From positions 1-64,000 of the forward strand of contig NZ_SWDV01000013.1 of the NCBI RefSeq assembly GCF_005877905.1: a DNA stretch of 64,000 nucleotides. The letters run 5' to 3'. Made by a program: the position numbers and the translations under genes. Below, in pieces: positions 16,205-24,715 of the stretch (positions within the stretch are counted from its first letter, which is position 1; the number at the start of each line of letters is the position of its first letter). The notes below the pieces were generated by a model that did not search any database, was not told the DNA's origin, and saw only the letters and a list, made by a program, of their open reading frames with translations. This stretch comes from Pseudomonas nicosulfuronedens. GTDB taxonomy: Bacteria; Pseudomonadota; Gammaproteobacteria; Pseudomonadales; Pseudomonadaceae.

Positions 16205-17785
16205 TCATGCCCGCAGCAGCGCCTGACAATGGCGCAGCAGGTCGGCGGCCTGTTCGGGCCTGCCCTGGTGCATGATGATGCGGTCAGGGCGCACCACGGC
16301 CAGCGTCGGGGCAGGCCAGGGCGCCAGCAACGAGCCGTCGAGGGTTTCGGCGAGATCGGCGCGGCTGTCGTCGCGGGCATGGCCGATCTGCAGGAAGCTG
16401 CCGCCCAGTTCCAGCCATTGCTGCTGTTGCGCAGCGTCGAGCCAGCGGCGCGGGTCGGTGCCCAGGCCGACCAGTTGCAGGCGGTCGCCGAGCAACTGGT
16501 CGCTCAGGCAGATGCGCCCGGCATTGCGTACCCAGGCCTGGGGGAACAGCCCGCCGCTGGCCAGCCGCGCACGCCGCGCGCTGCGCACGAACAGGCCGCA
16601 GCGGAAGCGGTGCTTGGGCTTGATGTCCAGCTCCTCGAAGTGCCGTCGTGCTGCCGGGATCAGTCGCAGCGTTTTCATCAGGCCGTGGATCAGTGTTGCC
16701 GCCAGCGCATTGCCGGGCATGACCAGGCGACCCATGAGCTTGGCCAGGTCGATCATCTCCCGTGCGTGGGGCCGGCGCTCCTGATCGTAGCTGTCGAGTA
16801 TCTGCGGTTTGGCGCGGCCCTGCAGGACCCAGGAGAGCTTCCAGGCCAGGTTCGCGACGTCGCGCAAACCGGCCACCAACCCCTGGCCGACGAAGGGCGG
16901 GGTAATGTGCGCGGCGTCGCCGACGAGGAATACCCGTCCCTGCTGGAAGCGCTCGCAGCAGCGGGCGTGGAAGCGATAGACCGCCCGGCGCTCGATCGTC
17001 AGCTGCTGCGGCTCGATCCAGGGTGCGAGCAGGGCGCGGATGCGGTCCTGGTCTTCCATCTCGTCGCGGGTTTCGCCGGGGCGGAGCATGAACTCCCAGC
17101 GCTCGCGGCCACCGGGGGCGGGCATGTGCGGCGTCGGTCGGCGGTGGTCGCAGAGGAATTCGACGTGGTCGATGGCCTTCCCCTGGCGGGATCCGGCATC
17201 GACGATCAGCCAGTCCTCCGAGTAGCTCTGGCCGTTGAACTCCTGGCCGATCAACCCGCGCACCCGCGAACTCGCGCCGTCCGCGCCGACCAGATAGCGA
17301 CAGCGTATCGGGTGCTGTACGCCGGCTTCATCGACCAGGGTGGCGGTGACGCCGCCGCCGTCCTGGGTGAAGTCCTTCAGCTCCAGGCCTCCCAGGCAGC
17401 GCAGGTTTGCATAGTGCCGGGCCTGCCGGCGCATCGCCTGTTCGAGATCCGGTTGATAGAAGGTCACCAGTTTGTGGTGGCCATCGATGCGGCCACTGGT
17501 GTTGGCCTGACCGAACTGGCCGACGATGGGGCAGTGCATCTTCACCTGGGGGATGACCACGGTTTCGAACGCGTCTTCCTCCAGACCGGCGAGCTGGAGG
17601 ATGCGCAGCGCTTCATTGTCCAGGGCAATGGCGCGCGGCATGGGCAGGATGTCGTGGGCCTTGTCGATCACCAGGGCGTCCACGCCATAGCGTCCCAGCA
17701 GGGAAGCCAGCGTCGCGCCGACCGGGCCATTGCCGATCACCAGGACATCGACCGATTCGGGGAGGAGCTCATTGTTGTTATGCAT
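16205..17785 (-). CDS. MhpA-like FAD-dependent aromatic hydroxylase (3)
   Basis: This 526-residue group A flavin monooxygenase has GNGPVG at residues 18-23 and VGDAAHITPPFVGQG as the second FAD motif. It resembles 3-(3-hydroxyphenyl)propionate hydroxylase but differs from the other two flavin hydroxylases of the island. It would add a hydroxyl to a phenolic ring using NAD(P)H. It forms a two-gene unit with its own TetR regulator. The ATG at 17785 has a GGGGGAGA-like site just upstream (read on the minus strand), and codons 3-5 hold a CA motif. Confidence 0.9.
   Translation of the reverse strand: MHNNNELLPESVDVLVIGNGPVGATLASLLGRYGVDALVIDKAHDILPMPRAIALDNEALRILQLAGLEEDAFETVVIPQVKMHCPIVGQFGQANTSGRIDGHHKLVTFYQPDLEQAMRRQARHYANLRCLGGLELKDFTQDGGGVTATLVDEAGVQHPIRCRYLVGADGASSRVRGLIGQEFNGQSYSEDWLIVDAGSRQGKAIDHVEFLCDHRRPTPHMPAPGGRERWEFMLRPGETRDEMEDQDRIRALLAPWIEPQQLTIERRAVYRFHARCCERFQQGRVFLVGDAAHITPPFVGQGLVAGLRDVANLAWKLSWVLQGRAKPQILDSYDQERRPHAREMIDLAKLMGRLVMPGNALAATLIHGLMKTLRLIPAARRHFEELDIKPKHRFRCGLFVRSARRARLASGGLFPQAWVRNAGRICLSDQLLGDRLQLVGLGTDPRRWLDAAQQQQWLELGGSFLQIGHARDDSRADLAETLDGSLLAPWPAPTLAVVRPDRIIMHQGRPEQAADLLRHCQALLRA
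17772..17779 (-). promoter_or_regulatory. CA motif in codons 3-5 of the third hydroxylase
   Basis: The sense strand reads ATGCATAACAACAATGAG, so AACAACAA lies 7 nt from the start codon. This is a plausible Hfq/Crc site. Confidence 0.5.
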
Positions 17786-17840
17786 GGGGGAGATCCGCAG
17801 CCAGAAAGTGGGCCCGGATGCTGCTGATCCGGGTAGGCGG

Positions 17841-17868
17841 AATCTAACAAAAATGACGTTATCGTCAA
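17841..17868 (-). promoter_or_regulatory. Promoter with TetR-type palindrome upstream of the third hydroxylase
   Basis: On the minus strand -35 TTGACG (17863-17868) and -10 TAGATT (17841-17846) are separated by 16 nt. The palindrome TGACGTTATCGTCA (17854-17867) overlaps the -35, a typical repression geometry. It does not resemble the O1/O2 operators, so the second TetR probably has its own specificity. Confidence 0.65.
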
Positions 17869-18046
17869 TATTGGTTTTTTAGTCAGAGACAATCTGGCCT
17901 GATCGGGCCCCGGTTGGGCAATATGGGCGGTGGGTAAGGCTGGAGAATGCACTGCTCTCGACGGCGTAATTCGTGTCTTGAGGGTAGGATCTGGCGTCTA
18001 TCGGCTGCGTACTGACTTCATTCCGTCTCGAATCGCAAGGAAATCC

Positions 18047-18808
18047 ATGACCGACGTCGTCGACCTGTTCGACATCCAGTATTTCTGGAATCTGCTCGCC
18101 ATCCTCTGGTTCGTCTTCTGCTGGATCGGCTACACCCGCTACGCCAAGACCAAGGCCCGCGACACGGCGTGCCTGGCCAGCGTGCTGCACCTCTATCGCC
18201 AGGACTGGATGCGTCGCGTGCTGCTGCGTGACAACCGCGTAGCGGACGCCAGCGTGATCGGCAACCTGGAGCGCAACGCCTCGTTCTTCGCTTCCAGCAC
18301 CCTGATCATCCTGGCGGGCATCCTTACCCTGCTGGGCTCCGCGGAGCGCACGATCTCCGTGCTGGCCGACCTGCCCTTCGTCACGCCACCGACCCGCGGC
18401 CTCTCGGAGCTGAAGCTGCTCTGCCTGGCGGTGGTGTTCGTCTATGCCTTCTTCACCTTCAGCTGGTGCATGCGCCAATACAACTTCGCAGCGGTACTGA
18501 TCGGCTCCGCACCCATGGTAGGGGAGCGCAACGTCGGTGAGCTGGAGCGCAAGTCCTTCGCCGAACGGGCAGCACGCGTGGTGTCGCTGGCGGCACACCA
18601 GTTCAACCAGGGCCTGCGGACGTACTATTTCGCCCTGGCCATGCTGGCCTGGTTCATCAACCCGTGGATCTTCATGCTGGTGACGGCGGGGGTGGTAGGC
18701 GTGCTGTACCAGCGTGAATTCCACTCCAGCGTGCTCCACGTGATGGTTTACACGCCGACGCTGCAGGGCGACGCGCCACGGGACAACGACATTCCCCCCA
18801 GCGGCTGA
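18047..18808 (+). CDS. DUF599 family membrane protein
   Basis: This 253-residue inner-membrane protein has about four hydrophobic segments (near residues 12-32, 85-105, 123-143 and 193-225). It fits DUF599, a widespread proteobacterial family without known function. The longer in-frame ORF is rejected because the ATG at 18047 has AAGGAA upstream and begins the conserved region. It ends before a strong bidirectional terminator. No functional link to its neighbours is visible. Confidence 0.85.
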   Translation: MTDVVDLFDIQYFWNLLAILWFVFCWIGYTRYAKTKARDTACLASVLHLYRQDWMRRVLLRDNRVADASVIGNLERNASFFASSTLIILAGILTLLGSAERTISVLADLPFVTPPTRGLSELKLLCLAVVFVYAFFTFSWCMRQYNFAAVLIGSAPMVGERNVGELERKSFAERAARVVSLAAHQFNQGLRTYYFALAMLAWFINPWIFMLVTAGVVGVLYQREFHSSVLHVMVYTPTLQGDAPRDNDIPPSG

Positions 18809-18828
18809 CCGGCAAACGACAGAAACGA

Positions 18829-18853
18829 CAAGGCCCGCAATCAGCGGGCCTTG
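18829..18853. terminator. Bidirectional terminator between DUF599 and lipoprotein genes
   Basis: CAAGGCCCGC and GCGGGCCTTG form a perfect 10-bp stem around AATCA. The converging genes end on both sides. Confidence 0.8.
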
Positions 18854-18874
18854 TTCTGTGCGGCAAAAGCGCTG

Positions 18875-19099
18875 TTACTGCTGCTTCTGCTCGTCGCCGG
18901 CGGGCTCCTGCGGCGCGGTGGCCGGGGCAGCCGGAGTAGCCGGGGAGGCTTCAGGTGCCGGCGGGGTGGTCGGCGCCGGAGTTGCCGGCTGCTCGGTCGC
19001 GGCGGGTGCGGCCGGCGCTTTCGGCTCTTCTTTCTTGTCGCAGGCGGCAAGGCCGAGACCGGCAACGATCAGCAGAGCGAAGGGAAGGGTTTTTTTCAT
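18875..19099 (-). CDS. Small Ala/Pro-rich lipoprotein
   Basis: This 74-residue protein has a signal peptide with a lipobox LAAC (Cys20), followed by Asp-Lys-Lys and a low-complexity tail of alanine, proline, threonine and glutamate. Asp after the cysteine would favour inner-membrane retention by the E. coli Lol rule, though Pseudomonas rules differ. I do not recognise a named family. It is a single-gene unit between two terminators or promoters. Other in-frame readings of this GC-rich stretch on both strands are shadows. Confidence 0.75.
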   Translation of the reverse strand: MKKTLPFALLIVAGLGLAACDKKEEPKAPAAPAATEQPATPAPTTPPAPEASPATPAAPATAPQEPAGDEQKQQ

Positions 19100-19260
19100 G
19101 CGGAGCCTCCATGTGCGGCTTTCCTGGTGTTAGCCCTTTGAGCCAGGGTTGTGTGAATTAGTTCAACGAATATTCCGCAGGCCCTGTAATCCATCACTGC
19201 AGGAGTGACGACGCACGGGGTATGATGCGGCCCCGTGCAGTCAATCGGTCGACCCCTCCC

Positions 19261-19734
19261 ATGTCCGAAAACCCACTCCTGGAGCGCGCCCAACGCTTCC
19301 TGTCGGCGCTGCGCCACTGCCAGTTGCTGGGCATCAGCGCACACGCGGCGGACGCCTCCGGCCTGACCCTGCGGCTTCCCTACAGCGAAGCCATCGTCGG
19401 CAACCCGGAGACCGGCGTGATCCACGGCGGCGCCATCACCACGCTGATGGATACCACTTGCGGCATCTCCACGGTCTGCGTGCTGCCGCAATTCGAGATC
19501 TGCCCGACCCTGGACCTGCGCATCGACTACATGCACCCGGCGCAGCCGCACAAGGACGTCTACGGGTTCGCCGAGTGCTACCGGGTCACCCCGAACATCA
19601 TCTTTACCCGCGGCTACGCCTACCAGGACGACCCCGCGGAGCCCATCGCCCACGTGGTTGGCACCTTCATGCGCATGGGCAAGGCGGTTTCCGCCGGCAC
19701 TGTGAAGCGTGACGTCGATGGAGGCCAGGGATGA
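19261..19734 (+). CDS. PaaI-family hotdog thioesterase (1)
   Basis: This 157-residue single-hotdog protein has the PaaI motif VIHGGAITTLMDTT, with the catalytic Asp in the last part. Such enzymes hydrolyse acyl- or aryl-CoA esters, often to recover CoA from dead-end thioesters. The ATG at 19261 opens the conserved region; an in-frame ATG 13 codons earlier lacks support. It overlaps the next thioesterase gene by 4 nt, so the two may form a heterodimer or act on paired substrates. Confidence 0.88.
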   Translation: MSENPLLERAQRFLSALRHCQLLGISAHAADASGLTLRLPYSEAIVGNPETGVIHGGAITTLMDTTCGISTVCVLPQFEICPTLDLRIDYMHPAQPHKDVYGFAECYRVTPNIIFTRGYAYQDDPAEPIAHVVGTFMRMGKAVSAGTVKRDVDGGQG

Positions 19735-20177
19735 GCGCGGTGAGCATCGAGGCGATGGTGCGTGCAGCGCACGAGAGCAAGAACTACGATCCGCTGCTGG
19801 AGATGATTCCCTACGCCCGGCTACTGGGCATCCGCTGCCTGCGCCTGGGCGACGACGCCATCTTCCACCTGCCGGCCAACCCGGACAACATCGGCAACCC
19901 AACACTGCCGGCCCTGCATGGTGGCGTGATCGCCGGCTTCATGGAGCAATCGGCGCTGCTGCACCTGCTGATGTTCATGGGCATCCCGCACATGCCCAAG
20001 ATCATCGATTTCTCCATCGATTACCTGCGCGCCGGGCATTTCCGCGATACCTACGCGCAGTGCCAGGTCTGGCGCCAGGGCCGGCGCGTGGCCAACGTCG
20101 CCATCACCGCCTGGCAGACCACCCGTACAGAGCCCATTGCCACCGCCCGCGCGCACTTCAAGGTCGACGGCGCCTGA
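19731..20177 (+). CDS. PaaI-family hotdog thioesterase (2)
   Basis: This 148-residue hotdog-fold protein has the motif ALHGGVIAGFMEQS. A glutamate takes the place of the usual aspartate, as in the 4-hydroxybenzoyl-CoA thioesterase subgroup with Glu. It starts in an ATGA overlap with the first thioesterase and ends directly against the next gene. Coupled translation suggests a complex, but this is inference. Confidence 0.88.
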   Translation: MSAVSIEAMVRAAHESKNYDPLLEMIPYARLLGIRCLRLGDDAIFHLPANPDNIGNPTLPALHGGVIAGFMEQSALLHLLMFMGIPHMPKIIDFSIDYLRAGHFRDTYAQCQVWRQGRRVANVAITAWQTTRTEPIATARAHFKVDGA

Positions 20178-21422
20178 ATGGATACGCTGCTGATCCTGCT
20201 CGGCCTGCTGCTGATCCTCGCCGGGTACGTCTGGCTGATCGCCCGCGCCTTCGAGCGCAGCCTGTTCTGGGGAATTGCCAGCCTGCTGCCGCCGCTGGCG
20301 CTGCTGTTCGTCCTGATTCACTGGCGCCAGGCCCGCAGTGCCGTCGCTCTCGGTGGACTGGGCTGCATTCCGCTGGTGGTCGGCCTGACAATGCTGGCCA
20401 GCCAGGACAGTGCTCGCCTGGAAGCGATCTTCCGCCTGGAATGGCTCAAGCCGGAGCCGGTGGTGAAGCCGGAGCTGGCCATCGACTTGCGCGGTGAGCT
20501 CAACGGCAAGCCCTTCGTGCCCGAGCAGGCCGAGTTCATCGATGGTGTGCTCAGCCTGCGCGAAGGGCAGGACTTCTACGCCCACCGCGAAGTCCAGGTA
20601 CGCCTGGCCGCGCCGGTCAGCGGCCCGGTCCGGCTGGACGTGCTGCCCGACGACAAGGGCCGCCTGCCGGAAATCGAAGTCAGCTGGCTCGCGCCGGGCC
20701 AGGATCTGCCCGAGGCCGTGCGCCTGCAGCGCGGCTACAGCCTGCACCTGGACCTGACGCCCAAGGCGCCCAACCGCATGGAGGGCGCCTTCCACCTGGT
20801 CCTGCCGGCCCAGATGCAGACTACGTTGTCGGGCAGCATCGAAGTCTTCACCGACCGCCTGCGCTACCGTGACGGCGAGGTGGATCCCCGCTTCGACTCC
20901 CGTGATACCCTGCGCTACGTATTGCAGGACTACCTGCAGCGCCGCTTCGCCCGGCGCGACGTCGCCATCACCCGCCTGCCCACCCTGGATACCCAGCGAG
21001 CCTCCCAGGAGGTCCCGTTGACCGTCGAGATGGACGGCCAGGCTCAGGACCTGCAGGTGAAGCTGGAGAAGAGCCCGACGCGCGGCTGGGGTGTGTACGG
21101 CGACCACTATCCGCGATTGAAGGCGGCAAGCGCCTCCGCGGTGCCGTCTCAGACTCCTTCTCCTGCCACGGTCAGCACCTCGGCGCCGCTGGCGAAAGAA
21201 AGCGGCCACCTGTCCCTTGAGCGCCTGTTGGCCGCCCCCCAGCGCTACGTCAACCGCAGCATGCGCGTGACCACCGAGCGCGGGCGTACCGCCGAGGGCG
21301 TCTTCGTCGGGCTGAATGCCGACGGCCGTGTTGTCATTCGTCGGGTTATCGAGGGGCCGGGCGAGGCCAGCTACACGCTGCGCCCCAGCGAAATCACCGA
21401 GATCGAGTTGCCGACACACTGA
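20178..21422 (+). CDS. Membrane-anchored hypothetical protein
   Basis: This 414-residue protein begins immediately after the thioesterase stop. Residues 3-25, 30-50 and 57-72 are hydrophobic (membrane anchor), followed by a long soluble region rich in beta-strand pattern (about 85-330) and a proline/serine linker. The last 60 residues include PQRYVNRSMRVTTERGRTAEG, resembling a small Sm-like fold. I recognise no catalytic motif. It appears to be the conserved hypothetical gene that precedes htpG in other pseudomonads (recalled, not checked). Confidence 0.8.
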   Translation: MDTLLILLGLLLILAGYVWLIARAFERSLFWGIASLLPPLALLFVLIHWRQARSAVALGGLGCIPLVVGLTMLASQDSARLEAIFRLEWLKPEPVVKPELAIDLRGELNGKPFVPEQAEFIDGVLSLREGQDFYAHREVQVRLAAPVSGPVRLDVLPDDKGRLPEIEVSWLAPGQDLPEAVRLQRGYSLHLDLTPKAPNRMEGAFHLVLPAQMQTTLSGSIEVFTDRLRYRDGEVDPRFDSRDTLRYVLQDYLQRRFARRDVAITRLPTLDTQRASQEVPLTVEMDGQAQDLQVKLEKSPTRGWGVYGDHYPRLKAASASAVPSQTPSPATVSTSAPLAKESGHLSLERLLAAPQRYVNRSMRVTTERGRTAEGVFVGLNADGRVVIRRVIEGPGEASYTLRPSEITEIELPTH

Positions 21423-21472
21423 CCTTTGGCCGGTGCTCCGGCGCCTGGGCTCCGGCTATTTTTCTCCAACCC

Positions 21473-21500
21473 CTTGAATTGGTTCGGGAAGCCCCCATCT
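21473..21500 (+). promoter_or_regulatory. Sigma-32 (RpoH) heat-shock promoter of htpG
   Basis: CTTGAAT (21473-21479) and CCCCATCT (21493-21500) are separated by 13 nt, an almost exact match to the RpoH consensus CTTGAAA-N13-CCCCATNT. It lies about 53 nt upstream of the htpG start. Confidence 0.9.
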
Positions 21501-21552
21501 CGCTGACATCGGCCGCATGACGCGGCATTTGTCATCCTCGGAGCGAGAAACA

Positions 21553-23451
21553 ATGAGCGCGGAGACTCAAAAAGAAACACTGGGCTTCCAGACCGAAGTG
21601 AAGCAGCTGCTTCACCTGATGATTCATTCCCTGTATTCGAACAAGGAAATCTTCCTTCGCGAACTGATTTCCAACGCTTCCGACGCCGCCGACAAGCTGC
21701 GTTTCGAAGCCCTGGCCAAGCCGGAGCTGCTCGAAGGCGGCGCCGAGCTGAAAATCCGTGTGAGCTTCGACAAGGACGCCAAGACCGTCACCCTCGAAGA
21801 CAACGGCATCGGCATGAGCCGCGAGGAAGTCATCGCGCACCTGGGCACCATCGCCAAGTCCGGCACCGCCGACTTCCTGAAGAATCTCTCGGGTGACCAG
21901 AAGAAGGATTCCCACCTGATCGGCCAGTTCGGCGTGGGCTTCTACAGTGCCTTCATCGTTGCCGACAAGGTCGACGTGTTCACCCGCCGCGCCGGTGCTC
22001 CGGCCAGCGAGGGCGTGCACTGGTCGTCGAAAGGCGAGGGCGAGTTCGATGTATCGAGCATCGACAAGGCCGAGCGCGGCACCCGTATCGTCCTGCACCT
22101 GAAGGACGGCGAGGACGAGTTCGCCGACGGCTGGCGCCTGCGCAACATCGTCAAGAAGTACTCCGACCACATCGCGCTGCCCATCGAGTTGCCGAAAGAG
22201 TCGGTTGGCGAAGAGGCCCCGGCCGAGACCGAGTGGGAAGTGGTCAACCGTGCCAGCGCCCTTTGGACCCGTCCGCGCACCGAGGTGAAGGACGAGGAGT
22301 ACCAGGAGTTCTACAAGCACATCGCCCATGACTTCGAGAACCCGCTGACCTGGAGCCACAACAAGGTCGAGGGCAAGCTCGAGTACACCTCGCTGCTCTA
22401 CGTACCGGCCCGCGCGCCGTTCGACCTGTACCACCGCGAGGCCCCACGCGGCCTGAAACTGTACGTGCAGCGCGTGTTCATCATGGACCAGGCCGACCAG
22501 TTCCTGCCGCTGTACCTGCGCTTCATCAAGGGCGTGGTGGACTCCAACGACCTGTCGCTGAACGTCTCCCGCGAGATCCTGCAGTCCGGCCCCATCGTCG
22601 ATTCGATGAAGTCCGCGCTGACCAAGCGCTCCCTGGACATGCTGGAGAAGCTGGCGAGCAACGACGCCGAGGCCTACAAGGGCTTCTGGAAGAACTTCGG
22701 CCAGGTGCTGAAGGAAGGCCCGGCCGAGGACTTCGCCAACAAGGACAAGATCGCCGGCCTGCTGCGTTTCTCTTCCACCAGCGACGAGAGCGGCGAGCAG
22801 AGCGTTTCCCTGGCCGACTACATCGGTCGCCTGAAGGAAGGCCAGGACAAGATCTACTACCTCACCGGCGAAAGCTTCGCCCAGGTGAAGAACAGCCCGC
22901 ACCTGGAAGTCTTCCGCAAGAAAGGCATCGAAGTGCTGCTGCTCACCGACCGCATCGACGAGTGGCTGATGAGCTACCTGCCGGAGTTCGACGGCAAGCA
23001 GCTGGTCGACGTCGCCCGTGGTGACCTGGACCTGGGCAGCCTGGACTCCGAAGAGGACAAGAAGGCCCAGGAAGAGATCGCCAAGGCCAAAGAGGGCCTG
23101 GCCGAGCGCCTGAAGGCCGCGCTGGGCGATGAAGTCGCCGAGGTGCGCGTGTCCCATCGCCTGACCGATTCGCCGGCGATCCTCGCCATCGGCGAACAGG
23201 ACCTGGGCCTGCAGATGCGGCAGATCCTCGAGGCCAGCGGGCAGAAGGTGCCGGAAGCCAAGCCGATCTTCGAATTCAACCCGGCCCACCCGCTGATCGA
23301 GAAGCTCGACGCGGAAGCCGACGAAGACCGCTTCGGCGAGCTGACCCACATCCTCTTCGACCAGGCCGCCCTGGCCGCGGGGGACAGCCTGAAGGACCCG
23401 GCCGCCTATGTGCGCCGCCTGAACAAGCTGCTGGTGGAGCTTTCCGCCTGA
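21553..23451 (+). CDS. htpG: Molecular chaperone HtpG (Hsp90 family)
   Basis: This 632-residue cytosolic ATP-dependent chaperone has the N-terminal GHKL ATPase motifs [27 protein letters not shown] and GQFGVGFYS, then the middle and dimerisation domains of normal Hsp90 length. The start at 21553 has GGAG ten bases upstream; an in-frame ATG 12 codons earlier is less likely. A sigma-32 promoter and a strong downstream terminator frame it as a single-gene heat-shock unit. Confidence 0.98.
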   Translation: MSAETQKETLGFQTEVKQLLHLMIHSLYSNKEIFLRELISNASDAADKLRFEALAKPELLEGGAELKIRVSFDKDAKTVTLEDNGIGMSREEVIAHLGTIAKSGTADFLKNLSGDQKKDSHLIGQFGVGFYSAFIVADKVDVFTRRAGAPASEGVHWSSKGEGEFDVSSIDKAERGTRIVLHLKDGEDEFADGWRLRNIVKKYSDHIALPIELPKESVGEEAPAETEWEVVNRASALWTRPRTEVKDEEYQEFYKHIAHDFENPLTWSHNKVEGKLEYTSLLYVPARAPFDLYHREAPRGLKLYVQRVFIMDQADQFLPLYLRFIKGVVDSNDLSLNVSREILQSGPIVDSMKSALTKRSLDMLEKLASNDAEAYKGFWKNFGQVLKEGPAEDFANKDKIAGLLRFSSTSDESGEQSVSLADYIGRLKEGQDKIYYLTGESFAQVKNSPHLEVFRKKGIEVLLLTDRIDEWLMSYLPEFDGKQLVDVARGDLDLGSLDSEEDKKAQEEIAKAKEGLAERLKAALGDEVAEVRVSHRLTDSPAILAIGEQDLGLQMRQILEASGQKVPEAKPIFEFNPAHPLIEKLDAEADEDRFGELTHILFDQAALAAGDSLKDPAAYVRRLNKLLVELSA

Positions 23452-23470
23452 GTCCTGTGAAGGCTTGAAC

Positions 23471-23507
23471 AAACGCCACGATTTCAGTGCTGAAGTCGTG
23501 GCGTTTT
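23471..23507. terminator. Rho-independent terminator of htpG
   Basis: AAACGCCACGA pairs with TCGTGGCGTTT and is followed by a T tract. A secondary TCA/TGA pairing extends the stem inward. Confidence 0.9.
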
Positions 23508-23622
23508 TCATTGCACAGGCATGTCAAAGACCCCATGCAAGGATAGGCCGATGCAACCGATGGATTGCTTGGCAAGCTGACTCGGCGCGGACACGAGCTT
23601 CTGCGCCCCAAGGGAGAGTGGA

Positions 23623-24669
23623 ATGACGCAACCTGCCGGTAGAACCACGGGAGCCTTCGAGGGCTTCGATCTTGAAGGCTTCTGGGACGATGGCGACTAT
23701 TCGACCAGCCACTACACCGAGCCTGCGCCCAGCGACGAACTGATTGCGCAGATCGAGGCGGAGTGCGGCTATCGACTACCGGATGCCTACGTGGAGCTGG
23801 CGCGCCTGCGCAATGGTGGGGGCGTCGAGCGCTGCTGCTACCCGATGACCGAGCCAACGGGCTGGGCCGAGGACCACATCGCGATCAGCGGCCTCTACGC
23901 CATCGGGCGCACTGCCACCTATTCGCTGTGCGGTGATCTCGGCTCCGCGTTCATGCGTGCCGAGTGGGGCTATCCCGACATCGGCATCGCCATTGCCAAT
24001 ACCCCCAGTGCCGGGCACGAACTGGTCATGCTCGACTACCGCGATTGCGGGCCGCAGGGTGAGCCGCGGGTCGTCCATGTCGACCAGGAAGCCGACTACG
24101 CGATTACCGAGGTCGCGCCGGACTTCGCGACCTTCATTCGCGGGCTGGTCAGTGAAGACGAGTTCAACGACGACGAGGAAACCCTTGAAGCCGACCTCGC
24201 CACGGTGCAGCGCGGCACGCTGTCGCCCATCCTGCGTCGCGCACTGGATGCAGCGGCGGCCGAACTGCCCGATGGCGAGCGGAGCATCCGGCGCCTGGCC
24301 GAGCGAATCGTGCGCGCCAAGGGCTTCTTCGCCCTGCATGCCGACGCGGATTCGCATCTGATGTACGACGCCATGTTCTGGCTGTTCTCCCATCTCAAGC
24401 TCGCCGAGTCGTACGAGGACTTCCATGACTGCTCCCGGGAGCAGAGCGACTACCGGCGCCCGTGCTACACGCTGATGCTGACCACCCGCTATGTGACCGA
24501 TCCTTACGGATTCTGCACGGGCGGCTATGCCCCCGGTTTTCTGAGTGACTGGTGGGACGCGCGGCTCGCCGCCGGCAGCATCGTTCACGCCGGTGGTGGT
24601 TACCGCTTCGATGCGCACTACGCCGCCCGACTGGTTCGTAGCTTGCTGGCGATCGACGAGCCGTCATGA
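23623..24669 (+). CDS. SMI1/KNR4 (SUKH) domain protein
   Basis: This 348-residue protein has a SUKH/SMI1-KNR4-like core at about residues 30-185: an IEAECGYRLPDAYVELARLR helix-turn, then beta-strands ending in TFIRGLVS. The C-terminal half (about 190-348) is a separate helical region that I cannot assign. SUKH proteins are best known as immunity proteins against polymorphic toxins, but many are orphan. The next gene encodes a DUF4303-like protein, another immunity-type family. No toxin gene is seen nearby. Confidence 0.75.
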   Translation: MTQPAGRTTGAFEGFDLEGFWDDGDYSTSHYTEPAPSDELIAQIEAECGYRLPDAYVELARLRNGGGVERCCYPMTEPTGWAEDHIAISGLYAIGRTATYSLCGDLGSAFMRAEWGYPDIGIAIANTPSAGHELVMLDYRDCGPQGEPRVVHVDQEADYAITEVAPDFATFIRGLVSEDEFNDDEETLEADLATVQRGTLSPILRRALDAAAAELPDGERSIRRLAERIVRAKGFFALHADADSHLMYDAMFWLFSHLKLAESYEDFHDCSREQSDYRRPCYTLMLTTRYVTDPYGFCTGGYAPGFLSDWWDARLAAGSIVHAGGGYRFDAHYAARLVRSLLAIDEPS

Positions 24670-24715
24670 CAGCCACCCGGTATGTTCTGCGTGTCGGCAA
24701 CTGCGGAGAGTAAGG

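Noticed and set aside
18851-19161. Several open frames on both strands in the lipoprotein region
   Set aside because: The stretch is low-complexity, GC-rich repeat coding for alanine and proline; only the minus-strand frame has a signal peptide and lipobox.
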